This document shows, piece after piece, positions 1 through 9,049 of a stretch of 64,000 bases of DNA. Under the pieces are notes generated by a model, which made no database searches, had not been told where the DNA came from, and worked only from the letters and a program-made list of their open reading frames with translations. The first letter of the stretch is position 1, and each line of letters starts with the position of its first letter. The position numbers and the translations under genes were made by a program. This DNA is from G963663735 sp963663735 (GTDB lineage Bacteria; Acidobacteriota; UBA6911; RPQK01; JAPXNP01). The DNA is taken from assembly GCA_963663735.2 (NCBI GenBank), contig CAXXHN010000001.1, positions 124,001-188,000 on the forward strand, given 5' to 3'.

Positions 1-788
1 TCTTCCTTGAAGCGATCAACGATCTGCACACCTTCATAGAACCCGTGCGGGTGGTCAAATTTCTCGGCTGAAGCTGCGTCCTGGAGTCCCCAGGCGCGGT
101 CAGCCCAGACGTGGACTTCACGCACCGGACCGATGACTCCGGTATCAAGGATTTCTCTGACTGTGCGCCTGCTTTCCGAGGCATGCCCCTGATTACCCGT
201 TTGTGTCGACAGCTGGGGATTCTTCCTGGCAGTCTCGCCGATAAGGCGGGATTCCTGGATGTTGTATGTGAGAGGCTTCTCACAATAGACATGTTTACCG
301 TGCGTCAACGCCAGGTAGGTGGCAATCGCGTGGGTCTGCTCAGCTACAGAGACCACCACTGCGTCAAAGGCATCCGGTTTGTCAAAAACACGCCTCAGGT
401 CCTTGTATGTCTTGGCCTTGGGAAAACGTTTGGACGCTGCATCCAGGTAGTTCTGGTCGATGTCGCAAAGGACAACGACATTCTCATCCGGATGCGGACC
501 AGCATACGGATCGGGCTCACGCCGTCTTGGTTTTCTGTCCGGTTCGATCGTCAGTTCGCTGAGGCTGGCGTTGGCACGGCCGCCGGCGGCGATAAACGCA
601 ATGTCCAGCTTGCTATTCAAATTCTGGCCCCGCAATATCGCTGGCGCCCCGGTAGCCACCACACCGGCCGCCAGGGCTCCGCCGACAAACTCACGACGCG
701 TCATCTTGTTGCGGCTGGCCTCCCTCATGGCTCTGCGCCTCTCAGGGCGGCTCCCGCCTGAATCATCCAGTAACTGTAATTCTTTCAT
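1..788 (-). CDS. Gfo/Idh/MocA-family oxidoreductase with Tat signal (3' end cut by window edge)
   Basis: The frame is open from ATG at 788 to base 1, about 262 codons, so the C-terminal part lies outside the window. After a charged leader comes a twin-arginine motif (TRREFVGGALAAG, near residue 30), which predicts export to the periplasm. The N-terminal half has the Rossmann-type dinucleotide-binding features of Gfo/Idh/MocA proteins: VVVLCDIDQNYLDAA, then AVVVSVAEQTHA and the CEKPLTYN motif, whose EKP lysine is typical of the family. Known members oxidise or reduce sugars or sugar derivatives with NAD(P). The ATG at 788 has AGGAAAGGG upstream; in-frame ATGs at 728 and 704 are alternatives, and 704 lies directly before the RR motif. 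A good sigma70-like promoter is at 851-879. The substrate is unknown. Confidence 0.9.
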   Translation of the reverse strand, partial: MKELQLLDDSGGSRPERRRAMREASRNKMTRREFVGGALAAGVVATGAPAILRGQNLNSKLDIAFIAAGGRANASLSELTIEPDRKPRRREPDPYAGPHPDENVVVLCDIDQNYLDAASKRFPKAKTYKDLRRVFDKPDAFDAVVVSVAEQTHAIATYLALTHGKHVYCEKPLTYNIQESRLIGETARKNPQLSTQTGNQGHASESRRTVREILDTGVIGPVREVHVWADRAWGLQDAASAEKFDHPHGFYEGVQIVDRFKE

Positions 789-850
789 TTTTTCCCTTTC
801 CTAAGCGTAGTCCTTAAATTTAATCAAGGCCTTTTTTAAACTACCTCATA

Positions 851-914
851 ATTACATTTTAAAGATGCGGGGATGTCAATGTCCTTAGCAATTTATGTTT
901 AAATGTTTCGTTTT
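851..914 (-). promoter_or_regulatory. Promoter plus upstream element shared with 2381-2444
   Basis: On the minus strand TTGACA (879-874) and TGTAAT (856-851) are separated by 17 bases, ahead of the oxidoreductase start at 788. Bases 874-914 match 2404-2444 at 37 of 41 positions by eye. The second copy occupies the same position relative to the promoter of the amidohydrolase gene. The shared block covers the -35 box and about 35 bases upstream of it, as expected for an activator or repressor site. Confidence 0.6.
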
Positions 915-1097
915 ATATCAATCAGTCAAAACTCGCCGGTCCCGGCCCATTACCATCCTCCCCAACTACTTTGAACCTTCCAGGATAAGGGAAAGGCCGC
1001 ACTTCACTTTTCAAACAGGAACCAGCCAGCCGGAAGGAGCACAAAACCGGAACAGTCACCCCATGCTCCTTCGCAGTCTTCCCGTGAAAAACCAGAG
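915..1097. other. Remainder of the 789-1097 gap, no gene seen
   Basis: Between the shared promoter element and the end of the amidohydrolase gene I see no convincing coding frame, RNA or terminator. The open frame at 895-1101 on the plus strand has no ribosome-binding site and runs antisense into the neighbouring stop region. Confidence 0.5.
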
Positions 1098-2192
1098 TTA
1101 ATCTTTTTTAAGAACCTTCAACGCGTTATCCCGGTAGAATTTTTTAAGAGTAGCGTCACTCAAACCTACACCTGAAAGAGAGTAGGGGGTATTTGATACA
1201 TCCCAGGCGTAAAAGTGCTCGTCAAGCGTCTGCCAGATATGGAATGTATTCCGGTACATTGACAGGCTGTAACCCTGATCGGTGCCCCACACAATGCGGT
1301 CAGCGTACTTTTCAATGAACTGCTTGGCAAACCTGGGTATGGTAGCGACATATGATTCTCTCTGTGAAACATCAGCCCACAGGTTGGGGTACTTATCAAG
1401 CATTTCCCCAAGCTGGTTCAAATCGTAGCTCCGATTCATAAAATGGCAGACAACAAATTTGGTTCTCGGATGTTTCTGAAGGGCGCGCTCGGTGCATTCT
1501 TTCAGTTGATCCAGATTCAAAATGCCTTCCTTGTTGTCAAGGCGGAAATAAAGGGCTTCAAACATCAAGTCATTATGTACGTCCATTGGTTCGTACATCC
1601 ATTTCGGATCACCGGAATGATGATTGATCGGCAGGTCGAGATCGGCAAGTTTTTCCAGGATAGGATCCATACGAGGATCATCAATGTGCATTGTAGGGGT
1701 TGCGCCTCGGAGTCCGGATCCTTTGTCACTGATCTCCCCGATCCCCCTGGCGCCTAGCTTTACGCATCTTTCAATTTCAGCAATCGTGTCCTCAGGAATT
1801 CTTCCTGAAAAATCAAATCCGCACCACAATTCAAAACGATCCGGGTATTTTCCAAAAGCGGCGGCTACTTTATTAAAGGTCTCTCCAGTACCAGAAAAAA
1901 GGATCGTTTTTTCAACACCACATTCATCCATGTTTTTAAGTATGGCGGCACATTCGGCCTCCATGTCCACGTTACCCCGAGGAGCATGCATGTGCATGTC
2001 TATGGCTGGATACTTGGCCTTGAGGGCTTCAGTCTGGGGCGTCACAAAAATAGATTTAGGCCTGTAATCCTTGAGTAGCAGCGTCTGCTCCATGCCCGGC
2101 TCTCTCATCGCGCGTTGCTGCGCTTGTATAAACAGCAAAACTGAAAAGCAAACGAGTGAAAAAAGAAAAACTTTCAACAGTAACTTTTTCAT
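1098..2192 (-). CDS. Secreted amidohydrolase-2 family (TIM-barrel metal-dependent hydrolase)
   Basis: This 364-residue protein starts with a hydrophobic signal sequence (residues 3-23) and continues as an amidohydrolase-2 barrel. Metal-site motifs are visible in the usual order: DMHMHA near residue 65 (HxH, strand 1), NHHSGD (strand 5-6), VVCHFMN (strand 6) and WGTDQG (strand 8 Asp). The family includes hydrolases and decarboxylases of cyclic acids and lactones such as ACMS decarboxylase and lactonases; the substrate cannot be read from sequence. The start has AAGGATTAATTTT before the ATG. The promoter at 2381-2409 carries the same element as the first gene, so the two are probably co-regulated with the sugar locus although separately transcribed. 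Confidence 0.85.
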   Translation of the reverse strand: MKKLLLKVFLFSLVCFSVLLFIQAQQRAMREPGMEQTLLLKDYRPKSIFVTPQTEALKAKYPAIDMHMHAPRGNVDMEAECAAILKNMDECGVEKTILFSGTGETFNKVAAAFGKYPDRFELWCGFDFSGRIPEDTIAEIERCVKLGARGIGEISDKGSGLRGATPTMHIDDPRMDPILEKLADLDLPINHHSGDPKWMYEPMDVHNDLMFEALYFRLDNKEGILNLDQLKECTERALQKHPRTKFVVCHFMNRSYDLNQLGEMLDKYPNLWADVSQRESYVATIPRFAKQFIEKYADRIVWGTDQGYSLSMYRNTFHIWQTLDEHFYAWDVSNTPYSLSGVGLSDATLKKFYRDNALKVLKKD

Positions 2193-2380
2193 AAAATTAA
2201 TCCTTTTAAATTAAATCAAGAGTACATATCATAACCAGGCCCTGGATAGCCCTGCCCGCGATTCCTCAGCCGCCGCTTCAAAGCGTAAGGCCGGGAGCAT
2301 TATAAAACTGCGGTTTTCTCTTACCTTACCTTTCAGAGGAAGCCGCCCTGAATAAAATCACCGGCATTTTTATTTAACAA

Positions 2381-2444
2381 TAAACAATGTACAGCTAAAA
2401 GAATGTTAATGTCCTTATCGATTTATGATTAAATGTTTCGTTTT
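2381..2444 (-). promoter_or_regulatory. Promoter plus shared 41-base element (second copy)
   Basis: On the minus strand TTAACA (2409-2404) and TGTTTA (2386-2381) are spaced by 17 bases, about 190 bases upstream of the amidohydrolase start. Bases 2404-2444 repeat 874-914 with four mismatches, including the run AAATGTTTCGTTTT in plus-strand orientation. Confidence 0.55.
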
Positions 2445-2908
2445 GTCGTTTTACCCTGTTTCCTTAACATCTTTTCCATTTTCTTAAAAATAAATGACTG
2501 TAAACAATAAAGCTTGGCGCCCCAAAACAAAAAAACAAAACCGACGTACAAATAGGCATGAGCCACGAATGACACAAAAAATAGACAAGGCAGTTTTCAG
2601 TAAAAAAGTACCTGGGAGAGTATGGGAAGCATATTTAACCCACACAATTCTTCCTGCTGATTCTAAGCAGCCTTATTTTATTCAAAGGCTTTTCCCGGGC
2701 ACAAAAACAGGTTCTACGGCCGCAGGAAAAACCAGCTGGTTACCGGATATCATTCCATACGGGCACTCCGATTCTTTCTAGTGCCGGCATGACACTTCCT
2801 GAACTGGTTAAAAATGTAGTTTCCTTAACAAGCCGGATTGCCCTTTAGTACAAGTGATCCCAGCGATTCTAAAAATTTCCTTCCGAACGGATTGTATTAG
2901 AAGTTGAA
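2445..2908. other. Intergenic stretch without a supported gene
   Basis: Bases 2445-2908 separate the amidohydrolase promoter from the sulfatase stop. A plus-strand frame (2494-2781) is open, but it is lysine- and threonine-rich, lacks a ribosome-binding site and resembles no family I know. The piece GAGCCACGAATGACAC near 2560 resembles the CCACGAAGG core of the hairpins at 28122 and 31042 but does not fold here. No terminator is obvious. Confidence 0.5.
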
Positions 2909-4414
2909 TTACTTCGTCCCAAGCCTGGCGGCTAATCCATCTTTTAATTCATTCAGTTTTCCAGGCATTTCTGCAGCCAGATTCTTGACCTGTCCACGAT
3001 CTGAACCAATATCATAAAGCTGGTATTCAGGCCCCAGGCCCGTTTCAATATTCACGTTGGCCTGTACGGCCAGGCCTTCATAGGGCGGGATCATTAAATA
3101 GTCACCCAAACGGTAGGCAACATTCCGGCTGGCTTCGAGCACCAGGTCAGTTCTTCCAACAGAAGATTTTCCCAGCAAGGCATCCAGGACATTTTCACTG
3201 TCAGGCCCGGTATTCTTTAAACCCAGGTAAGACGCGATCGAGTCCATAAAATCAATCTGGCAGACCAGCGCGTCTGAAATGCCCGGTTCAATCTGCCCCG
3301 GCCACCAGGTAATCAATGGCACATTGGTTCCGGCGTTAAACAGGCTGTATTTGCCTCCCCGGAAAGGCCCTGACGGGGTATGGCCTCCAATTTTCTCCAC
3401 TGCTTCATCATAATATCCATCGTTCAAGACAGGACCGTTATCACTCGAAAAAATAACCAGGGTATTCCGGTCAAGGTTCAGTTCCTTCAGCTTAGCCATT
3501 ACCTGCCCCACGCACCAGTCTCCCTCCGCAATCGAATCACCACGGGGCCCCATGCCGGTCGCTCCCACGAATCTAGGATGAGGAGTGCGGGGCACATGCG
3601 GCTGCTGCAGGGCATAGTAGAGGAAAAAGGGTTCATTTTGATTCTCTTCAATGTAATTCAAGACCCGTTTCAGAAAATTATCAGCCATATCCTCATCTAT
3701 CCACATGGCTGATTTCCCGCCTTTTTGATAACCGATCCGAGAAATGCCATTCCAGACGCTGCAGTCATGACCATGATGCCACTTGAGCTTCAACAGTTCC
3801 GGATTATCCCTGCCGGTAGGTTCGCCCTTAAAATTCTCCTTGTAGCTCACCTGCAGGGGATCCCCTGGATTCAGTCCCGCCACCTTGTGGTTTTCCACAT
3901 ACACAGTCGGCACGCGGTCATTGGTGGCAGCCATGACATAGGAATAATCAAAACCCACTGCATTTGGAGTCAGTTCGATCTCCCTGTTCCAGTCCACATT
4001 CCCATCACCGATGCCAAGATGCCATTTCCCGATAACCGCGGTTTTGTAGCCATTCTCGGCCAGCATTTTCGGCAGTGTTGGCTGCCCGGGATCAATCAGC
4101 AAAGGCGCGTCTCCGGCTAGGATGGCTGCTCTTTTATTCCTCCAGGGATACTGACCGGTCAGCATTCCGTAACGGCTGGGTGTACAGGTCGCAGAGGTAC
4201 AGTAACCGCTGGTAAACCGTAAACCTTCGCTCGCCAGCTTATCAATATTGGGGGTTGAAAGAGTCCCCGAACCATAAGCGCTGACATCTCCATATCCAAG
4301 ATCATCCATGTAGATGATAACCAGGTTTGGATTTCCAGGTGTTCGCTGGGAGCATCCGAGTAATCCGACCAGAAGCAAAAGCAGGGTACAGGTTAGGCAG
4401 GTGTTTTTGTCCAT
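2909..4414 (-). CDS. Arylsulfatase-family lipoprotein (formylglycine sulfatase)
   Basis: The 501-residue protein has a lipoprotein signal ending in the lipobox LLGC (Cys21), so it is probably anchored in the periplasm or outer membrane. The alkaline phosphatase-like sulfatase fold follows: metal-binding MDDLGYGD (residues 36-43) and the sulfatase signature CTPSR (77-81), whose Cys77 would be converted to formylglycine by a maturase not in this window. GKWHLG and the SSDNGP motif are also intact. The family removes sulfate from glycans and other esters. It is transcribed divergently from lacI, with the palindromic operator candidate between them, so LacI control of desulfation is plausible. 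Its length is typical for the family. Confidence 0.92.
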   Translation of the reverse strand: MDKNTCLTCTLLLLLVGLLGCSQRTPGNPNLVIIYMDDLGYGDVSAYGSGTLSTPNIDKLASEGLRFTSGYCTSATCTPSRYGMLTGQYPWRNKRAAILAGDAPLLIDPGQPTLPKMLAENGYKTAVIGKWHLGIGDGNVDWNREIELTPNAVGFDYSYVMAATNDRVPTVYVENHKVAGLNPGDPLQVSYKENFKGEPTGRDNPELLKLKWHHGHDCSVWNGISRIGYQKGGKSAMWIDEDMADNFLKRVLNYIEENQNEPFFLYYALQQPHVPRTPHPRFVGATGMGPRGDSIAEGDWCVGQVMAKLKELNLDRNTLVIFSSDNGPVLNDGYYDEAVEKIGGHTPSGPFRGGKYSLFNAGTNVPLITWWPGQIEPGISDALVCQIDFMDSIASYLGLKNTGPDSENVLDALLGKSSVGRTDLVLEASRNVAYRLGDYLMIPPYEGLAVQANVNIETGLGPEYQLYDIGSDRGQVKNLAAEMPGKLNELKDGLAARLGTK

Positions 4415-4510
4415 GAAATTATATTAATCGGACCGCCACATGCAGGCAAGGCCTTGTTCGTATCTCGATATCAAGTTTCAAAGATTCCTGCTTGAGGTTA
4501 AAAAAATATC

Positions 4511-4557
4511 TTGACTGCCAGGATAAGCTCTTATACGATGTTAACGTTCACGTGAAC
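4511..4557 (+). promoter_or_regulatory. lacI promoter with palindromic operator candidate
   Basis: TTGACT (4511-4516) and TACGAT (4534-4539) are spaced by 17 bases. Directly downstream, GTTCACGTGAAC (4546-4557) is a perfect 12-base palindrome with a central CG, the usual layout of LacI-family operators, flanked by imperfect TTAA arms (TTAAC...CCTTAA). It would cover the transcription start of lacI and lies 132 bases upstream of the divergent sulfatase start. Autoregulation and control of the sulfatase are inferences. Confidence 0.6.
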
Positions 4558-4659
4558 CTTAACAAGGATCTGTTTGTACACATAAGCAGAATGTTATTCA
4601 GCAGATTATTCCGCTGCTTAATAATCTAATAACTGCGATGATTTATTGAGGTCTTAATC

Positions 4660-5661
4660 TTGGTTGTAACAATTAGAGACATCGCCCGGAAAGCTGGATG
4701 TTCCATGCAGACAGTCTCAAGGGCGTTGAATAACAAGGAAGAGATTTCCCCCGAAACCAGGAAACGAATACTGGAGATTGCAAAAAAATTAAATTATTCA
4801 CCCAATATTCTGGCCAGCGGGCTGAGGTCAAAAAAAACGAAAACCCTGGGAATTGTCATCCCTGACAACAGCGATCCATTCTATGCGGAGATCCTGCAGG
4901 GAGCCAGTAAGAAAGCCCGGGAAAACGGCTATCAGATAATCCTCTCTGTCTTGTCTCAAAGGGGGTGTGATGTTGACGAAGAACTCGCCGCATTACGCAC
5001 ATTAATTTCCCAGCGGGTTGATGGGTTATTGCTTCAGCCTGAACAGGAAGACAGCCTTTATCTTGATGCCTTAAAAAAATGTCCGATTCCCTTTGTTCTT
5101 TACAACCGCTCTCCCAGGGGTCTTGACTGTAATTATGTTACCCATAATCACGAACAGGGATCTTTTATCGCTTGCAGTCATCTTTTTAAATCCGGGAAAA
5201 AGGAGATCTACTATTTAACAAGAAAACCAGCGACTTCCAGCACTAAAGCGAGAATAGCCGGCTGCAGAAAAGCTGCTGCAACATTCGGGATTCCGGAGAG
5301 TTCCCTTCATATTATTGAATGTGAAGACAGTGTTGATGATGCCTATCAAAAAACAGCAGGTATCCTGGACTCTTACATCCCGGATGCGTTCCATACCTGG
5401 GATGACATCATGGCCATAGGTGTTGCTAAAGCCGCCATTGATAAGGGCCTTAGTATTCCCCAGGATATGTCATTGGTCGGTTACAACGATATCCTGATCT
5501 CCCGGTATTTCAATCCCCCCCTAACTACAGTCAGGCAGCAGCTGGCCCTGATGGGAGAAACCGCGGTCGATATCCTGATTCGAAAATTATCCAATCCGCA
5601 GAATAAGAATTTTGAGCATATTGAGCTCTCTCTTGAATTAATAAAGAGATCTACTTCCTGA
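4660..5661 (+). CDS. LacI-family transcriptional regulator
   Basis: This 333-residue regulator has the N-terminal LacI helix-turn-helix (residues 3-25, IRDIARKAGCSMQTVSRAL) with the hinge-helix region near residues 45-58, then a periplasmic-binding-protein-like sensor domain (from about residue 62, TLGIVIPDNSDPFYAEI) ending with the LTTVRQ segment near the C terminus. It would bind a small sugar-type effector and control the genes around it. The start is TTG at 4660 with GAGG about 10 bases upstream; no in-frame ATG fits the conserved N terminus. The perfect palindrome at 4546-4557 is the obvious operator candidate. It heads the plus-strand gene series. Confidence 0.93.
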   Translation: MVVTIRDIARKAGCSMQTVSRALNNKEEISPETRKRILEIAKKLNYSPNILASGLRSKKTKTLGIVIPDNSDPFYAEILQGASKKARENGYQIILSVLSQRGCDVDEELAALRTLISQRVDGLLLQPEQEDSLYLDALKKCPIPFVLYNRSPRGLDCNYVTHNHEQGSFIACSHLFKSGKKEIYYLTRKPATSSTKARIAGCRKAAATFGIPESSLHIIECEDSVDDAYQKTAGILDSYIPDAFHTWDDIMAIGVAKAAIDKGLSIPQDMSLVGYNDILISRYFNPPLTTVRQQLALMGETAVDILIRKLSNPQNKNFEHIELSLELIKRSTS

Positions 5662-5745
5662 AAGGTCATCTCATGAGCCTCGGGTATTGGAGTGTTGAGC
5701 GGGATATGTTGAAGTTGAAAGTCTTAAATAAAGGAGGACTTTAAG

Positions 5746-7101
5746 ATGAGCAGTATTAATAGAAGACAGTTTTTGAAGAGAAATGCGGCTGTTGGAGCCG
5801 GTATCGCGGCAGCTTCCAGCGGAATGATGTCGCACCCAAAGGCCGCTTCCGCTAACGACAAAATATCAATCGGAGTTATGGGACTGGGGAGTCGTGACTG
5901 CTACCTTATAGAAGAATTCCTGAAAAAGCCGGAAGTTGAAATCACCTACATATGTGATGTCGACACCCGTCGATTCAATAATGGATTTAAAGCGGCAAGC
6001 GGACAGAAGAACAAACCAGAAGCAGTGCGAGATTTTCGCCGCATGCTGGATGACAAAAATGTTGATGCCATGATCATCGGGGCCGGTTCGCACTGGGGAC
6101 CTTTAGCGACCATTATGTCCTGCCAGGCCGGAAAAGACGTATATGTCGAGAAACCATTTTCCCACGATATCTATGAAGGGCGCAAAGCAGTGGAAGCCGC
6201 GCGCAAATATCAGCGGGTTGTCCAGGTAGGTTCGCAAAACAGGAGCGGCGAATATATAAAAAACGCGATTGAAAAAATCCGGTCCGGGGCAATAGGTGAG
6301 GTTCACTTTGTTCGGGTCCTGAATATGCTTAATGAAGTACGGGGTATTCCAGGCCCATACCCGGCGCAGGAGATTCCCCCGGAATTTGATTATGAAATGT
6401 GGTGCGGCCCTGCACCAAAAAGAGCCTATAACTCCAATAAAACAGCTCCCGGAGTCTGGCGGAACTTCTGGGATTATTCCGGAAGTGATTCTGAGTCGAT
6501 TCATCAGATGGATATCGGGCGCTGGGTGGTTGGGCAGGAATACCCGCGATCCGTGCACTCAATCGGCAGGGTAAGCTTTCCCGAAAGAGTTGCAGATTTT
6601 CCGGATACTCTGTCAACAGTCTATGAATATGAAGACATTACTATGTCTTTTGATCTGACCTGGTGGACTCCCAACATGATCAAAACTCCATGGGAAACCA
6701 GGGATTCAGATAATTTCCCGCACTGGCCATTAAATGGCACAAGAATAGAGATATACGGCAGCCAGGGCATGATGATGCTGGGAAGGCACGGCGGAGGATG
6801 GCAGCTCTGGGGGCCGGATGGAGAATTGCTTTCTTCAGAATACGGCAGGATGCCAATGCCGGAACACGTCGGAAATTTCCTTGACTGCATGAAAACCAGG
6901 AACCGGCCAAACGCGGACGTTGAGACCGGCCAGGTTTCCCAGTCGATTGTCCATATGGCTTACATATCATATCGGCTTGGCAATAAAAAGCTTAAGATCG
7001 ATGCGGCTACTGAAACATTTATAGGTGACAGTGAAGCCAATCAGTACCTTAAAAGGCCTGACCGGGGCCGGGATCCATGGAAGATTCCGGAAAAGGTTTA
7101 A
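5746..7101 (+). CDS. Gfo/Idh/MocA-family oxidoreductase with Tat signal
   Basis: The 451-residue protein carries a twin-arginine signal (NRRQFLKRNAAVGAG, residues 5-19). A Rossmann domain follows (ISIGVMGLGSRDCYLIEEF, then ITYICDVDTRR), then the VYVEKPFSHDI motif with the family's EKP lysine and the C-terminal alpha/beta substrate domain. Such exported oxidoreductases probably bind NAD(P) in the cytoplasm before Tat export and act on sugars or glycosides. The ATG has a strong AAAGGAGG upstream. It lies between lacI and two TIM-barrel isomerases, an arrangement typical of catabolic pathways that begin with oxidation at a sugar hydroxyl. It is a paralogue in type, not a close copy, of the gene at 1-788. 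Confidence 0.92.
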   Translation: MSSINRRQFLKRNAAVGAGIAAASSGMMSHPKAASANDKISIGVMGLGSRDCYLIEEFLKKPEVEITYICDVDTRRFNNGFKAASGQKNKPEAVRDFRRMLDDKNVDAMIIGAGSHWGPLATIMSCQAGKDVYVEKPFSHDIYEGRKAVEAARKYQRVVQVGSQNRSGEYIKNAIEKIRSGAIGEVHFVRVLNMLNEVRGIPGPYPAQEIPPEFDYEMWCGPAPKRAYNSNKTAPGVWRNFWDYSGSDSESIHQMDIGRWVVGQEYPRSVHSIGRVSFPERVADFPDTLSTVYEYEDITMSFDLTWWTPNMIKTPWETRDSDNFPHWPLNGTRIEIYGSQGMMMLGRHGGGWQLWGPDGELLSSEYGRMPMPEHVGNFLDCMKTRNRPNADVETGQVSQSIVHMAYISYRLGNKKLKIDAATETFIGDSEANQYLKRPDRGRDPWKIPEKV

Positions 7102-7162
7102 CAGTTGGAGCTTTGCCCGCAGGTTTTTACAGAAAGAATAATTAAAAGGAAGGAAAAATATA

Positions 7163-8032
7163 ATGAAGGTTTGTTGTGGATACACTATACCCATCACCAA
7201 ATACGGTCTTCCACCGACGATTGATAACCATCTCAGGGCTATGGAAGAAGTCAGGGAAAGCGGATTTTCCGCCCTGGAAATGGAGTTGGTTGCAGGAGAA
7301 AAAGATTACGTCACAAACTGGGGAAAAGTAATTCAGAAAAGCAGGGATTTAGACCTGAATGTACCAAGTATAATGGCAGTTACCTACGATATGTTTTCGC
7401 TGGACATGCAGAAACAGAAACAGTCAATCTCCCATTTTGCGGAAATCTGCGCTCTAACCCGGGAAATCGGCGCCAAAATGGTAACCAACTGCTTCTATCT
7501 TCCTCCGGAACTGGTTCCCGCACAAAAAACAGCTCTTTATCATGGGGGACCGCCCACAACCATATCCACACCGAAAAATTTTTCCTGGTCGACTCTTCGC
7601 GCCATTGTATTGAACCAGATGATTGAGATGGCTGATGCCGCGAAGAAAAACGGACTGGATTTTGCACTGGAACTCAGGGCCGGGGATTTCCTTTCATCTG
7701 TTGATGGAATCATCCAGCTGATGGAGGAAACAGGAGCTGACAATATTGGGGTGGTTTACGACTGCGCTCACATACACGCTGTCAAGGAGTACTTGGAGCT
7801 GGCCATACTCAAGTTTGGAGACTACATCAAACTGGTTCACCTTTCTGATAATGACGGAACCCAGGCCTACCATTATGTTCCAGGCCAGGGAAATATCGAT
7901 TTTCCAGGGATAATAAAACGGCTGAAAGAAATAGGCTACAACGATTACCTGGTAGTGGATATCAGCGGAGTGGACAACATCCTCATTGAAGCTGCCAGGA
8001 TGAAAAAAATGCTCGAGAATTTAATTGATTAA
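7163..8032 (+). CDS. Sugar phosphate isomerase/epimerase family protein (xylose-isomerase-like TIM barrel)
   Basis: This 289-residue protein has no signal peptide and fits the AP-endonuclease-2/xylose-isomerase-like barrel family. Visible are GFSALEMELV near the start, ALELRAG (Glu metal ligand) in the middle, NIGVVYDCAHIHA (Asp and His ligands) and the C-terminal VHLSDNDGTQAYHYVPGQGNI segment around residues 225-245. Family members catalyse isomerisation, epimerisation or dehydration of sugars and keto acids with a divalent metal. AGGAAGG precedes the ATG. It is followed by a second member of the same superfamily, and both are probably co-transcribed with the oxidoreductase. The exact reaction is unknown. 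Confidence 0.85.
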   Translation: MKVCCGYTIPITKYGLPPTIDNHLRAMEEVRESGFSALEMELVAGEKDYVTNWGKVIQKSRDLDLNVPSIMAVTYDMFSLDMQKQKQSISHFAEICALTREIGAKMVTNCFYLPPELVPAQKTALYHGGPPTTISTPKNFSWSTLRAIVLNQMIEMADAAKKNGLDFALELRAGDFLSSVDGIIQLMEETGADNIGVVYDCAHIHAVKEYLELAILKFGDYIKLVHLSDNDGTQAYHYVPGQGNIDFPGIIKRLKEIGYNDYLVVDISGVDNILIEAARMKKMLENLID

Positions 8033-8114
8033 GTCTGATTCTCCATCGCGGGATTCCTGAAACAACCCGGTACGAATTCCTTAAACTGAGCGAGAGTAAT
8101 TAAAGGGAAACCTT

Positions 8115-8939
8115 ATGAAATTAAGTCAATCAACATTCCTCTATTTTAATTATCCTTTGGAGGAAGCCATCAAGAGACTGTCATTCCATGGGTATGAAGG
8201 TGTAGAAATCTGGGGAGGAAGACCTCACGCCTATTTTAAGGATATATCCATTAAAGAAGCGGAAAGCATCCGTGGTCTTATTGAGAAGCATGAAATCCAG
8301 ATCTCGGCTTTTATACCCGCTCAGTTCCGCTATCCTACCAGCCTGTGCAGTCCTGACGAGGGCGTCAGGAAAGACAGCGTGTCATACATCAAAGGAAGCA
8401 TGGCTACGGCCCTCAGCTTAGGCTGTAACAAGGTGAGCCTGTGTCCGGGGCACACCTTGTTCGGTCAGGGATACGACAACGGGATGCTACAGTTGACCAA
8501 AAGCCTGAAAGAACTGCTGGACTTTGCCGCCGACAGGAAGGTCCTGCTTTTCATGGAACCAGCCCACCGCTTTGAAAGCGATTTAATTGTCACTGTTGAG
8601 GATGGTGTCCGTTTGATAAACAGTCTCGGATCTGAAAACCTGGGGATTGTAATGGATACTGGTCACTGCTTTGTTAATAAGGAATCCCTCGTGGACAGCC
8701 TCTCAATGCTCCGGGACATACCTTTTCATATTCATATAGATGACAATTCCGGCCTGTCGGATGATCACCTGATTCCCGGAGAGGGAAGAATATGTTTTAT
8801 CCCTTTCCTTAAAGCTCTGCAGGGACTGGACTACGATGGTTTCTTGACTGCTGAACTGGGCTGGAACCATACAATTGAACCAGACGCGGCGGCTTACAAA
8901 TGCAAAATTTCAATGGATTCATTACTGGAAAAAATCTAG
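8115..8939 (+). CDS. Sugar phosphate isomerase/epimerase family protein
   Basis: The protein has 274 residues and is a second xylose-isomerase-like TIM barrel, distinct in sequence from its upstream neighbour. Motifs include GYEGVEIWGGRPHAY near residue 30, LLFMEPAHRF (metal Glu), LGIVMDTGHCFVN (Asp and His ligands), HIHIDDNSGLSDDHLIPGEG (His and Asp ligands) and the final LTAELGW Glu. This is the hydroxypyruvate isomerase/tagatose-epimerase/IolI-like arrangement. It starts with ATG after AGGGAAACC. Having two barrels beside a Gfo/Idh enzyme fits successive oxidation and isomerisation steps. Confidence 0.85.
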   Translation: MKLSQSTFLYFNYPLEEAIKRLSFHGYEGVEIWGGRPHAYFKDISIKEAESIRGLIEKHEIQISAFIPAQFRYPTSLCSPDEGVRKDSVSYIKGSMATALSLGCNKVSLCPGHTLFGQGYDNGMLQLTKSLKELLDFAADRKVLLFMEPAHRFESDLIVTVEDGVRLINSLGSENLGIVMDTGHCFVNKESLVDSLSMLRDIPFHIHIDDNSGLSDDHLIPGEGRICFIPFLKALQGLDYDGFLTAELGWNHTIEPDAAAYKCKISMDSLLEKI

Positions 8940-9049
8940 GGAATTCCAGGCAGAATATTAATAATAAAAAGGGATTACTCAAACGCCTGTGCAACTGGTT
9001 TTTTCCTGCAGAATTATGATTACCAATCAAGTTCGAGGTAGGAGGCAAA

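Noticed and set aside
2494..2781. 95-residue plus-strand frame
   Set aside because: No ribosome-binding site and no family resemblance; composition is unlike the neighbours.
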